From Streptomyces glomeratus (GTDB lineage: Bacteria > Actinomycetota > Actinomycetes > Streptomycetales > Streptomycetaceae): a DNA stretch of 64,000 bases. The stretch is from the NCBI RefSeq assembly GCF_021462825.1, contig NZ_JAKEEB010000014.1, positions 104,244-168,243 of the forward strand, given 5' to 3'. The notes under the pieces were generated by a model. That model was not told the origin of the DNA. It saw only the letters and a program-made list of their open reading frames with translations, and ran no database searches. Below are positions 14,841 through 23,667 of the stretch, in pieces. The translations under genes were made by a program, and so were the position numbers. Each line of letters begins with the position of its first letter. Positions within the stretch are counted from its first letter, which is position 1.

Positions 14841-17171
14841 ATGAGATGGACCCGGCGCCTGCGGGTGTGCGCCGTGGGCGTGTTGGCGGTCTCCGCGCTG
14901 GTGTCGCCGCAGGCCGGCGATGCCGCCGAGCCGAACGACGGCAGGCTCACCGACTTGGTCAACCCCTTCATCGGCACACAGAACGAGGGCAACACCTTCC
15001 CGGGTGCCGCCGTCCCCTTCGGCATGGTGCAGCTCTCGCCGGACACCGGCCACAGCACCGGCTACGACTACACCCAGCACCGGATCCGCGGGTTCTCCCT
15101 GGTCCACCTCTCCGGTGTCGGGTGCGCCATCGGAGGGGACCTGCCCGTCCTGCCGACGACGGGCGACGTGACCGAGACGGACTACGCCACGTACGCGGCC
15201 CCCTTCCGCCACGCCGACGAGCAGGCGAGCCCCGGGTACTACCGGGTCCGGCTGGAGGACGGCGTCGAGGCCGAGTTGACGGCGACCGAGCGCACCGGAG
15301 TGCAGCGCTACACCTTCCCGCCCACCGAGAAGGCGAACGTCCTGCTCAACGCGGGCCAGGCGCTGCACAAGAACGTTTCGTCCACCGTCCAGATCCTCGA
15401 CGACCGCACGGTGCGCACCGAGATCACGGGCAGCGGCTTCTGCCGCTCCACCCGGCCGTACCGGCTCTACACGGTCACCCGCTTCAACCGGCCGTTCACC
15501 GCGCACGGAACCTGGTACCAGGACTCGATCACCCCCGGGGCGACGAAGTCGTCGGGCCCGGGGCGCAACGGCGCGTACGTCACCTTCGACACGACCGGGA
15601 ACCGCACGGTCGAGGCGACCACCGCTCTCTCGTACGTCGACGCCCGGGGCGCCGCTGTCAATCTCGGTACCACGCAAGGACGTTCGTTCGAACGGCTCAG
15701 GGAGGACGCCCGCCGGGCGTGGGAGGACCGCCTCGGCGACGTCCGGGTCCAGGGCGGCGACCCCACCCTGCGCACCACCTTCTACTCGTCCCTGTACCGG
15801 TCCTTCCTGGCGCCGAACGTCGGCAGCGACGCCGACGGCCGGTACACCGGCTGGGACCACCGGATCCACCGGGCGACGGGGTTCACGTACTACCAGAACT
15901 GGTCCCTGTGGGACACCTATCGCACCCAGTCCCAACTGCTCAGCCTGCTCGCGCCGCGCGAGGCGCGCGACATGGCGATCTCCGTGCTCAAGGTCGACGA
16001 GGAGGGCGGCTGGCTGCCCAAGTGGGGCTACGGCACCGTCGAGACGAACATCATGAGCGGCGACCCGGTGACCCCTTTCCTCACCCACGCCTACCAGCAG
16101 GGTCTGCTCAAGGGCTACGAGAGCCGGGCCTATCGCGCGCTCAAGAAGAACGCCGACGGCGTCCCGCCCCCCGACACCATGTACGTGGGCCGGGAGGTCA
16201 ACCGCGAATACATCGCTCACGGCTTCGCGCCGTACGTCAAGGCCCGCCCGTACGCCAAGCCGGGCGACTCCGACTATCACCACGGCGCCTCCGTGACCCT
16301 GGAGTACGCGCTGTCCGACGCGATGCTCGCCCAGATGGCGCGCGACCTGGGACACCGCGCGGACGCGGAGCGCTATGCGGCCCGGTCGCGCAGCTACCGC
16401 ACCATCTTCGACCCGTCGACCGGCTTCTTCCGTGCCCGGGACGCCTCCGGTGCCTTCACCGGGCAGGTCGACCCGGCCAGGAGCGAGGGCTTCCACGAGG
16501 GCACCGCCTGGCAGTACCAGTGGCTCGTGCCGCAGGACCTCCGCGGCATGGTCGGCCTCCTCGGCGGCGAGAAGGCGGCCAACGAACGCCTCGACGCCTT
16601 CTTCGCCTACGACCGCCTGCTGAAGGACCCGGCGGGGACGGCGCGCAAGGTCTGGGTGAACGGCCCGTACGCGTACTACAACGCGGACAAGTACAACCCG
16701 CAGAACGAACCCGACCTCATCGCCCCGTACACCTATCTGTCGACCGGCCGGCCGTGGCAGACCACGGATGTGGTGCACGCCGCGCTGACCCTCTTCACCG
16801 ACGGGCCGACCGGCATGACCGGCAACGACGACCTGGGCACGATGTCCGCCTGGAACGTCCTCTCGTCGATCGGCGTCTTCCCGGTGCAGCCCGGCTTCGG
16901 CACCTGGGGCCTGAGCACGCCCGTCTTCGACCGGGTCGACCTGGTCCTGGACCCGGCCTACTACCCGCGCGGCGGACTGACCGTCACCGCGCCGGGCACC
17001 TCGGACCGCGACCGGTACGTCCAGGAGGTCCGCATCGACGGGGTGAAGTACGACCGGACGTACATCACGACCGACACACTGCGTCGTCTGGGCACGCTGG
17101 AGTTCACGGTCGGCGGGCGCCCATCCGAGTGGGGTACGGCGCCGGACGCCGCGCCGCCTTCGCTGAAGTGA
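14841..17171 (+). CDS. secreted GH92 alpha-mannosidase
   Basis: This is a 776-residue exported glycoside hydrolase of family 92, calcium-dependent exo-alpha-mannosidases that mostly cut alpha-1,2 links of N-glycans. Start ATG 14841 follows GGAGG by ten bases; an upstream ATG in frame (14814) is weaker. The signal peptide is MRWTRRLRVCAVGVLAVSAL..., cleaved near GDA|AE. Family features are DLVNPFIGTQNEGNTFPGAA at the N terminus, GFSLVHLSGVGCAIGGDLP, YYQNWSLWDTYRTQ, the WLPKWG block, and the C-terminal TGMTGNDDLGTMSAWNVLSS with the acidic pair. It stands alone in the same direction as glgC. Together with GH38 at 32 kb and a GH85-like relic it suggests mannose-glycan use. Confidence 0.93.
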   Translation: MRWTRRLRVCAVGVLAVSALVSPQAGDAAEPNDGRLTDLVNPFIGTQNEGNTFPGAAVPFGMVQLSPDTGHSTGYDYTQHRIRGFSLVHLSGVGCAIGGDLPVLPTTGDVTETDYATYAAPFRHADEQASPGYYRVRLEDGVEAELTATERTGVQRYTFPPTEKANVLLNAGQALHKNVSSTVQILDDRTVRTEITGSGFCRSTRPYRLYTVTRFNRPFTAHGTWYQDSITPGATKSSGPGRNGAYVTFDTTGNRTVEATTALSYVDARGAAVNLGTTQGRSFERLREDARRAWEDRLGDVRVQGGDPTLRTTFYSSLYRSFLAPNVGSDADGRYTGWDHRIHRATGFTYYQNWSLWDTYRTQSQLLSLLAPREARDMAISVLKVDEEGGWLPKWGYGTVETNIMSGDPVTPFLTHAYQQGLLKGYESRAYRALKKNADGVPPPDTMYVGREVNREYIAHGFAPYVKARPYAKPGDSDYHHGASVTLEYALSDAMLAQMARDLGHRADAERYAARSRSYRTIFDPSTGFFRARDASGAFTGQVDPARSEGFHEGTAWQYQWLVPQDLRGMVGLLGGEKAANERLDAFFAYDRLLKDPAGTARKVWVNGPYAYYNADKYNPQNEPDLIAPYTYLSTGRPWQTTDVVHAALTLFTDGPTGMTGNDDLGTMSAWNVLSSIGVFPVQPGFGTWGLSTPVFDRVDLVLDPAYYPRGGLTVTAPGTSDRDRYVQEVRIDGVKYDRTYITTDTLRRLGTLEFTVGGRPSEWGTAPDAAPPSLK

Positions 17172-17327
17172 CCGCCTGGTCACCTCACGAGTCCCATGAG
17201 TCCCCCACTCACCCAAGAGGAGGGACTTAATCCGCCATTAACTGTACGTAACCTGATCGTACTTGACCGTAATCATCTGTCGGAGGTTGACTTCTTGCTT
17301 CATCCATCGTCGACGCGAGGCAAGCCA

Positions 17328-18689
17328 TTGACTTCTGACCTGCTCGCACCACTCGACCTGGCGTTCTGGAACATCGAGTCCGCCCGGCACCCGATGCACC
17401 TCGGGGCCCTCGGCGTCTTCTCGTGCCACTCGCCCACCGCGGGCGCTCACGCAGCCGATCTCCTGGCGGCGCGCGCCGCCGCGGTGTCCGGGCTGCGCAT
17501 GAGAATCCGCGACGTCTGGCTGCCGGCCGTGCGTCTGCCCCGCGACCTCACCGGCGTGCGGCTTCCGCTCGCCCTCGGCGGAGCCGCCCGTGAACCCGCC
17601 CCCGACTTCGACCCGCTGGATCATGTGCGGCTGCATGCGCCGACCAGCGACTTCCACGCCGCCGCGGGCCGGCTCATGGAGCGCCCGCTGGAGCGGGGCC
17701 GACCGCCGTGGGAGGCGCATGTGCTGCCGGGGGAGTCCGGCACCAGCTTCGCCGTCCTCTTCAAGTTCCACCACGCGCTCGCCGACGGACTGCGCGCCCT
17801 GACGCTCGCGGCCGCCGTCATGGACCCGATGGACATGCCGGAGCCCCGCCCGCGCCCCCCGGAGCCCGCCCGTGGACTCCTGCCCGACGTGCGCAAACTC
17901 CCCGGTCTGCTGCGCGGCACCCTCGCCGATGTGGGCCGTGCCCTGGACATCGGGGCCTCCGTCGCACGGTCCACCCTCGGCATGCGGACCTCCTCCGCGC
18001 TGGTCTCGGAGCCCAGCGGCACCCGCCGCACCGCCGGAGTCGTCCTCGACCTCGACGACGTGCACCGGGTGCGCAAGTCGGCGGGCGGCACGGTCAACGA
18101 CGTACTGATCGCGGTCGTCGCGGGCGCCCTGCGCCGCTGGCTCGACGAACGCGGCGACGGCAGCGAGGGCGTCGCGCCGCGCGCCCTGATCCCCGTCTCC
18201 AACCGCCGCCCCCGCACCGCCCAGCCCCAGGGCAACCGGCTCTCCGGCTACCTGATACGGCTCCCGGTCGGTGATCCGGACCCGCTGGAGCGGCTGCGGG
18301 CGGTGCGCACGGCCATGGACCGCAACAAGGACGCCGGGCCCAACCGCGGCGCGGGCGCGGTCGCGCTGCTGGCGGACCATGTGCCCGCGCTGGGCCACCG
18401 GCTGGGCGGACCGCTGGTCAGCCAGGCCGCACGGCTCTGGTTCGACATCCTGGTCACCAGCGTCCCGCTGCCCAGCCTCGGCCTGAAGCTCGGCGGCAAC
18501 CCGCTCACCGAGATCTACCCGCTCGCCCCGCTGGCCAGCGGCCAGTCCCTGGCGGTGGCGGTCTCGACGTACCGCGGCCGGGTCCACTACGGCCTCGTCG
18601 CCGACGGCCGGGCGGTCCCGGACCTGGAACTGCTGGCACGTGCGGTGACGGAGGAGGTGGAGGCGCTGCTGGAGGCCTGCGGCACCTGA
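17328..18689 (+). CDS. wax ester synthase / diacylglycerol O-acyltransferase
   Basis: This 453-residue WS/DGAT enzyme makes triacylglycerol or wax esters from acyl-CoA at the membrane. The HHxxxDG catalytic motif is present as FHHALADGLRAL. N-terminal APLDLAFWNIESARHPMHLG and C-terminal NVLIAVV-type (VNDVLIAVVAGALRRWL), LIPVSNRRP and FDILVTSVPLPSLGLKLGG are typical. I chose TTG 17328 because family members start about here. TTG 17295, eight bases after a strong CGGAGG, is a serious alternative adding 11 residues. The leader 17172-17294 is unusually AT rich (TTAATCC...TAACTGTACGTAACC) and probably carries the promoter. Confidence 0.92.
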   Translation: MTSDLLAPLDLAFWNIESARHPMHLGALGVFSCHSPTAGAHAADLLAARAAAVSGLRMRIRDVWLPAVRLPRDLTGVRLPLALGGAAREPAPDFDPLDHVRLHAPTSDFHAAAGRLMERPLERGRPPWEAHVLPGESGTSFAVLFKFHHALADGLRALTLAAAVMDPMDMPEPRPRPPEPARGLLPDVRKLPGLLRGTLADVGRALDIGASVARSTLGMRTSSALVSEPSGTRRTAGVVLDLDDVHRVRKSAGGTVNDVLIAVVAGALRRWLDERGDGSEGVAPRALIPVSNRRPRTAQPQGNRLSGYLIRLPVGDPDPLERLRAVRTAMDRNKDAGPNRGAGAVALLADHVPALGHRLGGPLVSQAARLWFDILVTSVPLPSLGLKLGGNPLTEIYPLAPLASGQSLAVAVSTYRGRVHYGLVADGRAVPDLELLARAVTEEVEALLEACGT

Positions 18690-18952
18690 TCCACGCCGTC
18701 GGGCCGCCCCCCTCGGGCTCGGCGGGGCTCGCCCGTGCGCCGCGGGTGAGCCCCGCGCGGGACCCCGGCGGACGCACGGACACGCCACGGCTCGCCGCCC
18801 GCATTCCGGGCACGTCCGGTTCCGTCGGCCGGTCACCGCCCGCCGTCGCCGCCGGCGCGGGTTTGGTGACCGGCCCGGTGCTCCGTAAAATTCCGCGTTC
18901 GAAGGCGAGCGCGGTCGGAGCGCTGCGCGGGTGAGCGAGGAACGGCAGCGCG

Positions 18953-20443
18953 ATGACGGTGACAGAGGACGGCCTGGCGGGCGGCGGCTCGGCGGCCGCG
19001 GAAGAGGTGCCGTATGCGCCCGGCATCGACCCGGAGCGCCTGGCCGTCTGCCTGAGCGTGCTGGAGGAACTCGACCGGCTGGATGTCGACCACCCCGACG
19101 CGATCAAGGTGCGCAGGGCCACCTCGCACATCTACCGCGTGGTCAAGCAGCGCCGCCGTCAGGAGCGCCGGGCCGCCAAGACCGCCCATGACAAGGCGGT
19201 CACCGAGTCGACGGCGACCGGCTCCGCGCAGCGCATCGACGACGAGACCGAGGGCATCCTGCCGTCGTCGGTCACCGAGGCCGGTCAGATCGCGGGGATA
19301 CTCCAGCGCCCCCGATCCTGCTACGTCTGCAAGTCCCGCTATGTCGAGGTCGACTACTTCTATCACCAGCTCTGCCCGGACTGCGCCGACGAGAACAGGG
19401 CTCGCCGGGACGCGCGCACCGACCTCACGGGCAAGCGGGCCCTGCTCACCGGCGGCCGCGCCAAGATCGGCATGTACATCGCGCTGCGGCTGCTGCGGGA
19501 CGGCGCCCACACCACCATCACCACGCGTTTCCCCAACGACGCGATCCGCCGCTTCAAGGCCCAGCCCGACAGCGACGAGTGGATCCACCGTCTGAAGATC
19601 GTCGGGATCGACCTGCGCGACCCGGCCCAGGTGGTGGCGCTCGCCGACTCGGTGGCCGCCGAGGGCCCCCTCGACATCCTGATCAACAATGCCGCGCAGA
19701 CCGTGCGCCGCTCCCCGCAGGCATACAGCGAGCTGGTGGCCGCCGAGTCGGCGCCGCTGCCCGCGGGCGAACTGCCCTCCGCGGAGGTCATCGGCTCCTT
19801 CGGCTCCGGGGCCGTGGCCGCGCTGCCCGTGGCCGGCGGCGGCGCGCTGACCGCGCAGGACGTCACCGGCCTGGCGCTGGTCTCCGGCTCGGCCTCGCTG
19901 GAACGGATCGCGGCCGGCACGGCCATCGACGCGGGCGGACTCGTACCCGATCTCCACGACACCAACAGCTGGGTGCAGACCGTCGAGGAGGTCACGCCGG
20001 TCGAGCTGCTGGAGGTGCAGCTCTGCAACTCCACGGCCCCCTTCATACTGATCAGCCGCCTGCGCCCGGCGATGGCGGCCGCGTCGGCCCGGCGCACGTA
20101 CATCGTGAACGTCTCGGCGATGGAGGGCGTCTTCGGCCGCGGATACAAGGGCGCGGGGCACCCGCACACCAACATGGCCAAGGCAGCCCTGAACATGCTC
20201 ACCCGCACCAGCGCCCAGGAGATGTTCGAGAAGGACCGCATCCTGATGACGGCGGTCGACACCGGCTGGATCACCGACGAGCGCCCGCATCCCGACAAGG
20301 TGCGCATGGCGGACGCCGGCTTCCACGCCCCGCTCGACCTCGTGGACGGCGCTGCCCGGGTATACGATCCGATTGTGCGCGGCGAGCAGGGTGAGGACCT
20401 GTACGGCGTCTTCCTGAAGGACTACGCGCCCGGCAAGTGGTGA
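18953..20443 (+). CDS. SDR-fold protein with N-terminal zinc-knuckle and altered active site
   Basis: This is a 496-residue protein of a little-studied SDR branch. Residues 1-120 are a charged helical extension (HIYRVVKQRRRQERRAAKTA). Four cysteines, C123-x2-C126 and C141-x2-C144, form a probable zinc knuckle around VEVDYFYHQL. The Rossmann part follows with LTGGRAKIGMYIALRLLRDG and DILINNAAQ. About 80 extra residues sit between NNAA and the next core helix. At the catalytic position the sequence is GHPHTNMAKAALNMLTR, so the usual Tyr of YxxxK is Thr while Lys is kept. It either uses another acid/base residue or does not reduce substrates. Start ATG 18953 is supported by GAGGAA upstream. Neighbours give no pathway. 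Confidence 0.85.
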   Translation: MTVTEDGLAGGGSAAAEEVPYAPGIDPERLAVCLSVLEELDRLDVDHPDAIKVRRATSHIYRVVKQRRRQERRAAKTAHDKAVTESTATGSAQRIDDETEGILPSSVTEAGQIAGILQRPRSCYVCKSRYVEVDYFYHQLCPDCADENRARRDARTDLTGKRALLTGGRAKIGMYIALRLLRDGAHTTITTRFPNDAIRRFKAQPDSDEWIHRLKIVGIDLRDPAQVVALADSVAAEGPLDILINNAAQTVRRSPQAYSELVAAESAPLPAGELPSAEVIGSFGSGAVAALPVAGGGALTAQDVTGLALVSGSASLERIAAGTAIDAGGLVPDLHDTNSWVQTVEEVTPVELLEVQLCNSTAPFILISRLRPAMAAASARRTYIVNVSAMEGVFGRGYKGAGHPHTNMAKAALNMLTRTSAQEMFEKDRILMTAVDTGWITDERPHPDKVRMADAGFHAPLDLVDGAARVYDPIVRGEQGEDLYGVFLKDYAPGKW

Positions 20444-20539
20444 GCCGGGCGGCGGCCCGGCGGCGGTGACGAGCCGCCCCCGGCGCGTGGACCGGCGTCG
20501 GATGGGAACTCGCTCTGATGAGCACCGCAAGGAGTTCCC

Positions 20540-20773
20540 ATGTCCATCCCCCACGAGATCGACCGGCGCGCCGCCGGCGATCCGCGCAACCGCTATATGA
20601 GCGACGAACAGTTCTACCGGTCCGACCGTCCGCTGCATCCTGTCCTGCCGGAGGACCGGCCACGCGGCGGCGCGGCCCCTGCCCCGATGAAGCACCGCGG
20701 CGCGTGGAGCACGGTGCTGCTGATCGTCTGCATCTTCCTGCTGATCGCCGCCGGGATCGCGCTGTTCCCGTGA
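20540..20773 (+). CDS. small single-pass membrane protein
   Basis: This 77-residue protein starts at ATG 20540, five bases after AAGGAG. Residues 1-50 are hydrophilic and cytosol-like (DPRNRYMSDEQFYRSDRPLH). One strong membrane helix, TVLLIVCIFLLIAAGIALF, reaches the C terminus. It has the shape of a tail-anchored protein. I know of no function. The gene follows the zinc-knuckle SDR on the same strand after 96 bases and is followed by a clear hairpin terminator. Confidence 0.7.
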   Translation: MSIPHEIDRRAAGDPRNRYMSDEQFYRSDRPLHPVLPEDRPRGGAAPAPMKHRGAWSTVLLIVCIFLLIAAGIALFP

Positions 20774-20782
20774 GCGATCGGA

Positions 20783-20798
20783 CGTCACACGTGTGACG
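20783..20798. promoter_or_regulatory. perfect 16-bp palindrome CGTCACACGTGTGACG
   Basis: This is a complete 16-base dyad without spacer, ten bases past the stop of the small membrane protein and four bases before a terminator hairpin. It reads as a protein-binding operator (TGTGAC half sites resemble those of several dimeric regulators) rather than an RNA hairpin, which would need a loop. It may belong to the promoter of the downstream nucleotidyltransferase gene. Confidence 0.4.
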
Positions 20799-20801
20799 GC
20801 C

Positions 20802-20833
20802 CACGCCCCGGAGGCGGAGGACTCCGGGGCGTG
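20802..20833 (+). terminator. 12-bp stem hairpin terminator
   Basis: CACGCCCCGGAG (20802-20813) pairs perfectly with CTCCGGGGCGTG (20822-20833) across an 8-base loop. No T-run follows, as usual for Streptomyces terminators. It lies 29 bases after the small membrane protein stop and should end that transcript. Confidence 0.65.
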
Positions 20834-20901
20834 CGCCGCTGTGCGCGCATCCGTGCGGAAAACGGTTGGCCGGGAAGGGGGACGGCTGGCTAGCGTCCCG
20901 G

Positions 20902-21018
20902 CATGACCTGGCTTCCCGCTGACTTCGTCCACCCCGTCCGGGTGGCCCTCCGGGACGCCGGCCGGCGGGACTCCGCGTCCCCCGGTACCACAGCGCTCAA
21001 GGAGGGCGGCCGGCCATG
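20902..21018 (+). pseudogene. GNAT acetyltransferase N-terminal relic or small upstream ORF
   Basis: This 38-codon frame begins MTWLPADFVHPVRVALRDAG, which resembles the opening of a common Streptomyces GNAT acetyltransferase (a TWLP-DF-HPVRV pattern). It then turns into unrelated residues and stops at TGA 21016-21018. That stop overlaps the ATG of the nucleotidyltransferase as ATGA. It is probably what remains of a deleted acetyltransferase gene. As it stands it could be a translated leader coupling ribosomes onto the next gene. Confidence 0.35.
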
Positions 21019-21753
21019 ACCGTTCCCCATGTCCTTCTCTCCGGCATCGTCGGCTCGACCGCGTACGGGCTCGCCCACCAGGGCTCGGATGTGGACCGGA
21101 TGGGCCTGTTCGCGGCGCCCACCGAGCAACTGCACGGTCTGCACCGGCCGAAGGAGTCCCATGTCACCACGGCCCCGGACAGCACCCTGCACGAGGCCGC
21201 CAAGTGGTGCCGGCTCGCCCTCGGCGGCAACCCGACCGCCATGGAACTCGTCTGGCTGCCCGAGGAGTTGTACGAGGTGCGCACGCCGCTCGGCGAGGAG
21301 CTGATCGGCATCCGTACGTCGTTCCTGTGCGCGAGGCGCGTCCGCGACGCCTATCTCGGATATGCCACCCAGCAGTTCCGGCGCCTCGAAGCCCGTGGCG
21401 ACGGCTCCTTCTCGGCGGACACCCGCAAACGCACCGCCAAACACGCCCGCCACCTCAAGCGGCTGTGCCACCAGGGCCTGGAGCTGTACACCACGGGACG
21501 GCTGACGATCCGCGTCGACGACCCGGACGAGTACCACGACTTCGGCGAGCGGGTGGCCGCGGACGCCTCCGTGGCGCTGCCGCTGCTCCGGTTCTACGAG
21601 AGCGCCTTCGACGAGAGGCCCAGCGTGCTGCCGGAACGGCCCGACGAGGCACCGGCCGAGGCATGGCTGCGCCGCGTGCGTGCCCGCTTCTACGCCCCGG
21701 GGGCCGCAGTCGCATCCGGCCGTCCCCTGGACGTCCCCGGGCAACGGCGTTGA
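21016..21753 (+). CDS. predicted nucleotidyltransferase (Pol-beta superfamily)
   Basis: This is a 245-residue protein with the minimal nucleotidyltransferase signature LSGIVGSTAYGLAHQGSDVDRMG, giving the GS loop and the D-x-D metal pair in one block. The rest is helical (YLGYATQQFRRLEARGDGSF; HARHLKRLCHQGLELYTTGRL) and matches the COG3541-like group of stand-alone transferases. Substrate is unknown: RNA, antibiotic or protein are all precedented in the superfamily. Start ATG 21016 has AAGGAGGG eight bases upstream. It is convergent with the GT87 gene. Confidence 0.85.
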   Translation: MTVPHVLLSGIVGSTAYGLAHQGSDVDRMGLFAAPTEQLHGLHRPKESHVTTAPDSTLHEAAKWCRLALGGNPTAMELVWLPEELYEVRTPLGEELIGIRTSFLCARRVRDAYLGYATQQFRRLEARGDGSFSADTRKRTAKHARHLKRLCHQGLELYTTGRLTIRVDDPDEYHDFGERVAADASVALPLLRFYESAFDERPSVLPERPDEAPAEAWLRRVRARFYAPGAAVASGRPLDVPGQRR

Positions 21754-21856
21754 GGCGCCGGCCGGTCGGACGCCGTACATCCTGCGGCGGGGCGGCGCAC
21801 AGGCGCCCGGGCGCCGGGCGGTGTCCGTCGCTCCACGGGAGCGGCGGCCGGGCGCT

Positions 21857-23104
21857 CTAGGCCCGGATGGCGGAGAGGTCACCGGGCTCCCGGGCGGGAG
21901 TCCGGTCGGGGCTGCCTGCGATGGCGAGCAGGGACAGGACGGCGCAGACGGTGTAGGCCGTCCCGGGCCAGGCCAGCAGGGCCGGGTACGGCCTCGGGTG
22001 CGGCAGCCGGTCCTCCGCGCGGATCAGCAGCGGGACCAGGCGGCCGACGGTGGCCAGGGCCCAGGCCGCCAGTGTGACCCGGTGGAGCAGCCGCCGCCGG
22101 CCCGGCCCGTGTGCCAGCCACATCATGGTCGGCAGGCACCAGACCCAGTGATGGCTCCAGGCGATGGGGGAGACCAGTAATCCGTACAGTTCGGCGCAGA
22201 CCAGGACACCGAGCAGGTCATGGTGCCGTACGGCACGCCGTACGGCACCGGCCGCCAGAGCGGTGACCACAGCGAGTCCTGCCCACCAGGCCAGGTGGGC
22301 GAGGGTGTCGGGGCCGAGGAGCCGTTCGAGCGCTCCGCGCAGCGACTGGTTGCGCACCGACCAGGCCGGGCCGATGCGCTGAGTGTCCGTCAGCAGGCCG
22401 AACCAGTAGCGTGCCGACTCCCGCGGGGCGATCACCCAGGCCAGGGCCGTCGCCCCGGCGGCGGCGGCGACGGCCCACGCCGCGGCCCGCCACTGCCGCG
22501 TGGCCAGCAGATACAGTCCGCCGAAGGCCGGAGTCAGTTTCACCGCGGCCGCCAGGCCGAGGCCCGTTCCCCGTGCCGCCGGCGTGCGCGGCACCGCGAG
22601 CGCCGCGAGCACCAAGGCGCACAGCAGCAGATTGACCTGGCCCTGGTCCAGGGTGTGGCGCACCGGTTCCAGCCACAGGCCGGCTGCGGTCCAGAGCAGG
22701 ACGCGGGACCGTGCGGGCCGCTCGCTGCCGGTGGACAGCAGCCGGTCGGCACAGCCGATCACCACCGCGACGGCCGCCACGGAGGCCGCCTGCCACAGGA
22801 CGACCAGGGCCGTCCAGGGCGGTTGTGCGAGTGGCAGGAACACCAGTGCGGCGAAGGGCGGGTAGGTGAACGGCAGCACGGGGATCGGCGGATTCGTGTG
22901 CAGCCCGTAGCCGTAGAGGCCACCGGTGAGCACCAGCGGGGACGCCTCGCGGTAGACCCGCAGATCCAGGGGGGCGGGAGGGAAGGCGAGGACGGCCAGC
23001 AGATGCAGGGTCAGGGAGGCGCCCAGACACCACCCGGCATGCCGGGTCATCCATGTGCGGATGACCCGGCCCCTGCCCGGAGTGGTGGGGTGTCGGCGGC
23101 GCAC
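21857..23104 (-). CDS. GT87-family polyprenol-phosphate mannosyltransferase
   Basis: This is a 415-residue membrane glycosyltransferase with about ten hydrophobic spans. The first loop has the acidic motif PAPLDLRVYREASPLVLTGG (Asp before the Arg), and FTYPPFAALVFLPLA follows, both typical of GT87 (DUF2029) enzymes such as PimE. It also has WLEPVRHTLDQGQVNLLLCAL and LLVSPIAWSHHWVWCLP, conserved around the GQ and SPI/HH positions. These enzymes transfer mannose from polyprenyl-phosphate-mannose to glycolipids at the outer face of the membrane. Start is taken at ATG 23104; ATG 23050 (MTRHAGWCLG) is also possible. Confidence 0.87.
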   Translation of the reverse strand: MRRRHPTTPGRGRVIRTWMTRHAGWCLGASLTLHLLAVLAFPPAPLDLRVYREASPLVLTGGLYGYGLHTNPPIPVLPFTYPPFAALVFLPLAQPPWTALVVLWQAASVAAVAVVIGCADRLLSTGSERPARSRVLLWTAAGLWLEPVRHTLDQGQVNLLLCALVLAALAVPRTPAARGTGLGLAAAVKLTPAFGGLYLLATRQWRAAAWAVAAAAGATALAWVIAPRESARYWFGLLTDTQRIGPAWSVRNQSLRGALERLLGPDTLAHLAWWAGLAVVTALAAGAVRRAVRHHDLLGVLVCAELYGLLVSPIAWSHHWVWCLPTMMWLAHGPGRRRLLHRVTLAAWALATVGRLVPLLIRAEDRLPHPRPYPALLAWPGTAYTVCAVLSLLAIAGSPDRTPAREPGDLSAIRA

Positions 23105-23172
23105 CCCGCAGAGTGTGGCACGGACCGTCGGCCGTCGAAGCCATTGCTCCGACCGGCAGCACGTCGCACGCC

Positions 23173-23667
23173 TCAGTCCACGGCCCCCAGCCGGGCATGA
23201 CGGGCCGCCACCAGTTCGAGCACCGTCCGCCAGTCCTCCAGCACGCCGGCGTCCAGGCCCCTCACATGGGCCGCCTCGTCCGCATGACGCAAGGTGAGTG
23301 CGTCCTCGGCCAGCGGGTCGCGGGCGAACGCGGCCGCCTCCTGCTGTGTCATCGCCGGATGGCGCCCCGCGACGGAGTGCAGGCGTACGAGACGGGAGAC
23401 CCGTTCACCCAGCAGGGGCCGTACCGCGTCGGCACCCCTCTCCGCATGCCCGCCCTCGTCGTCCGGCTGTAGCAGCAGCCCGATGTCGTGCACCAGGCCG
23501 GCCACCTGGAGTTCCTTGTCCGCGGGGTGACTTCGGCGCAGCAGGGCGGCGGTCTGCAGGGCGTGTTCGTGCACATCGACCCGCTCGTCGCCGCGGTCCG
23601 GCGTGCGCCGCGCGCCCCGGCAGGCGTGCAGCAGATCCATCAGCTCCTCGACGCTGCGCAGCTCCAT
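23173..23667 (-). CDS. HD-domain metal-dependent phosphohydrolase
   Basis: This is a 164-residue HD protein starting at ATG 23667, after GGGAGGA. The metal ligands are visible in order: VDVHEHALQTAALL (first His), LQVAGLVHDIGLLLQPDD (the HD pair), and a later RLHSVAGRHPAM plus LRHADEAA (His and final Asp). The arrangement is close to the small HD oxygenase/phosphohydrolase group that includes PhnZ-like proteins, which need two metals. The substrate is not predictable. It stands 68 bases upstream of the GT87 gene in the same direction, so they may be co-transcribed. Confidence 0.85.
   Translation of the reverse strand: MELRSVEELMDLLHACRGARRTPDRGDERVDVHEHALQTAALLRRSHPADKELQVAGLVHDIGLLLQPDDEGGHAERGADAVRPLLGERVSRLVRLHSVAGRHPAMTQQEAAAFARDPLAEDALTLRHADEAAHVRGLDAGVLEDWRTVLELVAARHARLGAVD

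Noticed and set aside
14580..17216. Very long open minus-strand reading opposite the GH92 and glgC genes (also similar ones opposite 17238-18836, 18833-20932, 31866-35228, 50736-52628)
   Set aside because: These are shadows of real plus-strand genes in GC-rich DNA: Arg/Gly/Val-rich composition, no family pattern, and the opposite strand has full-length known proteins.
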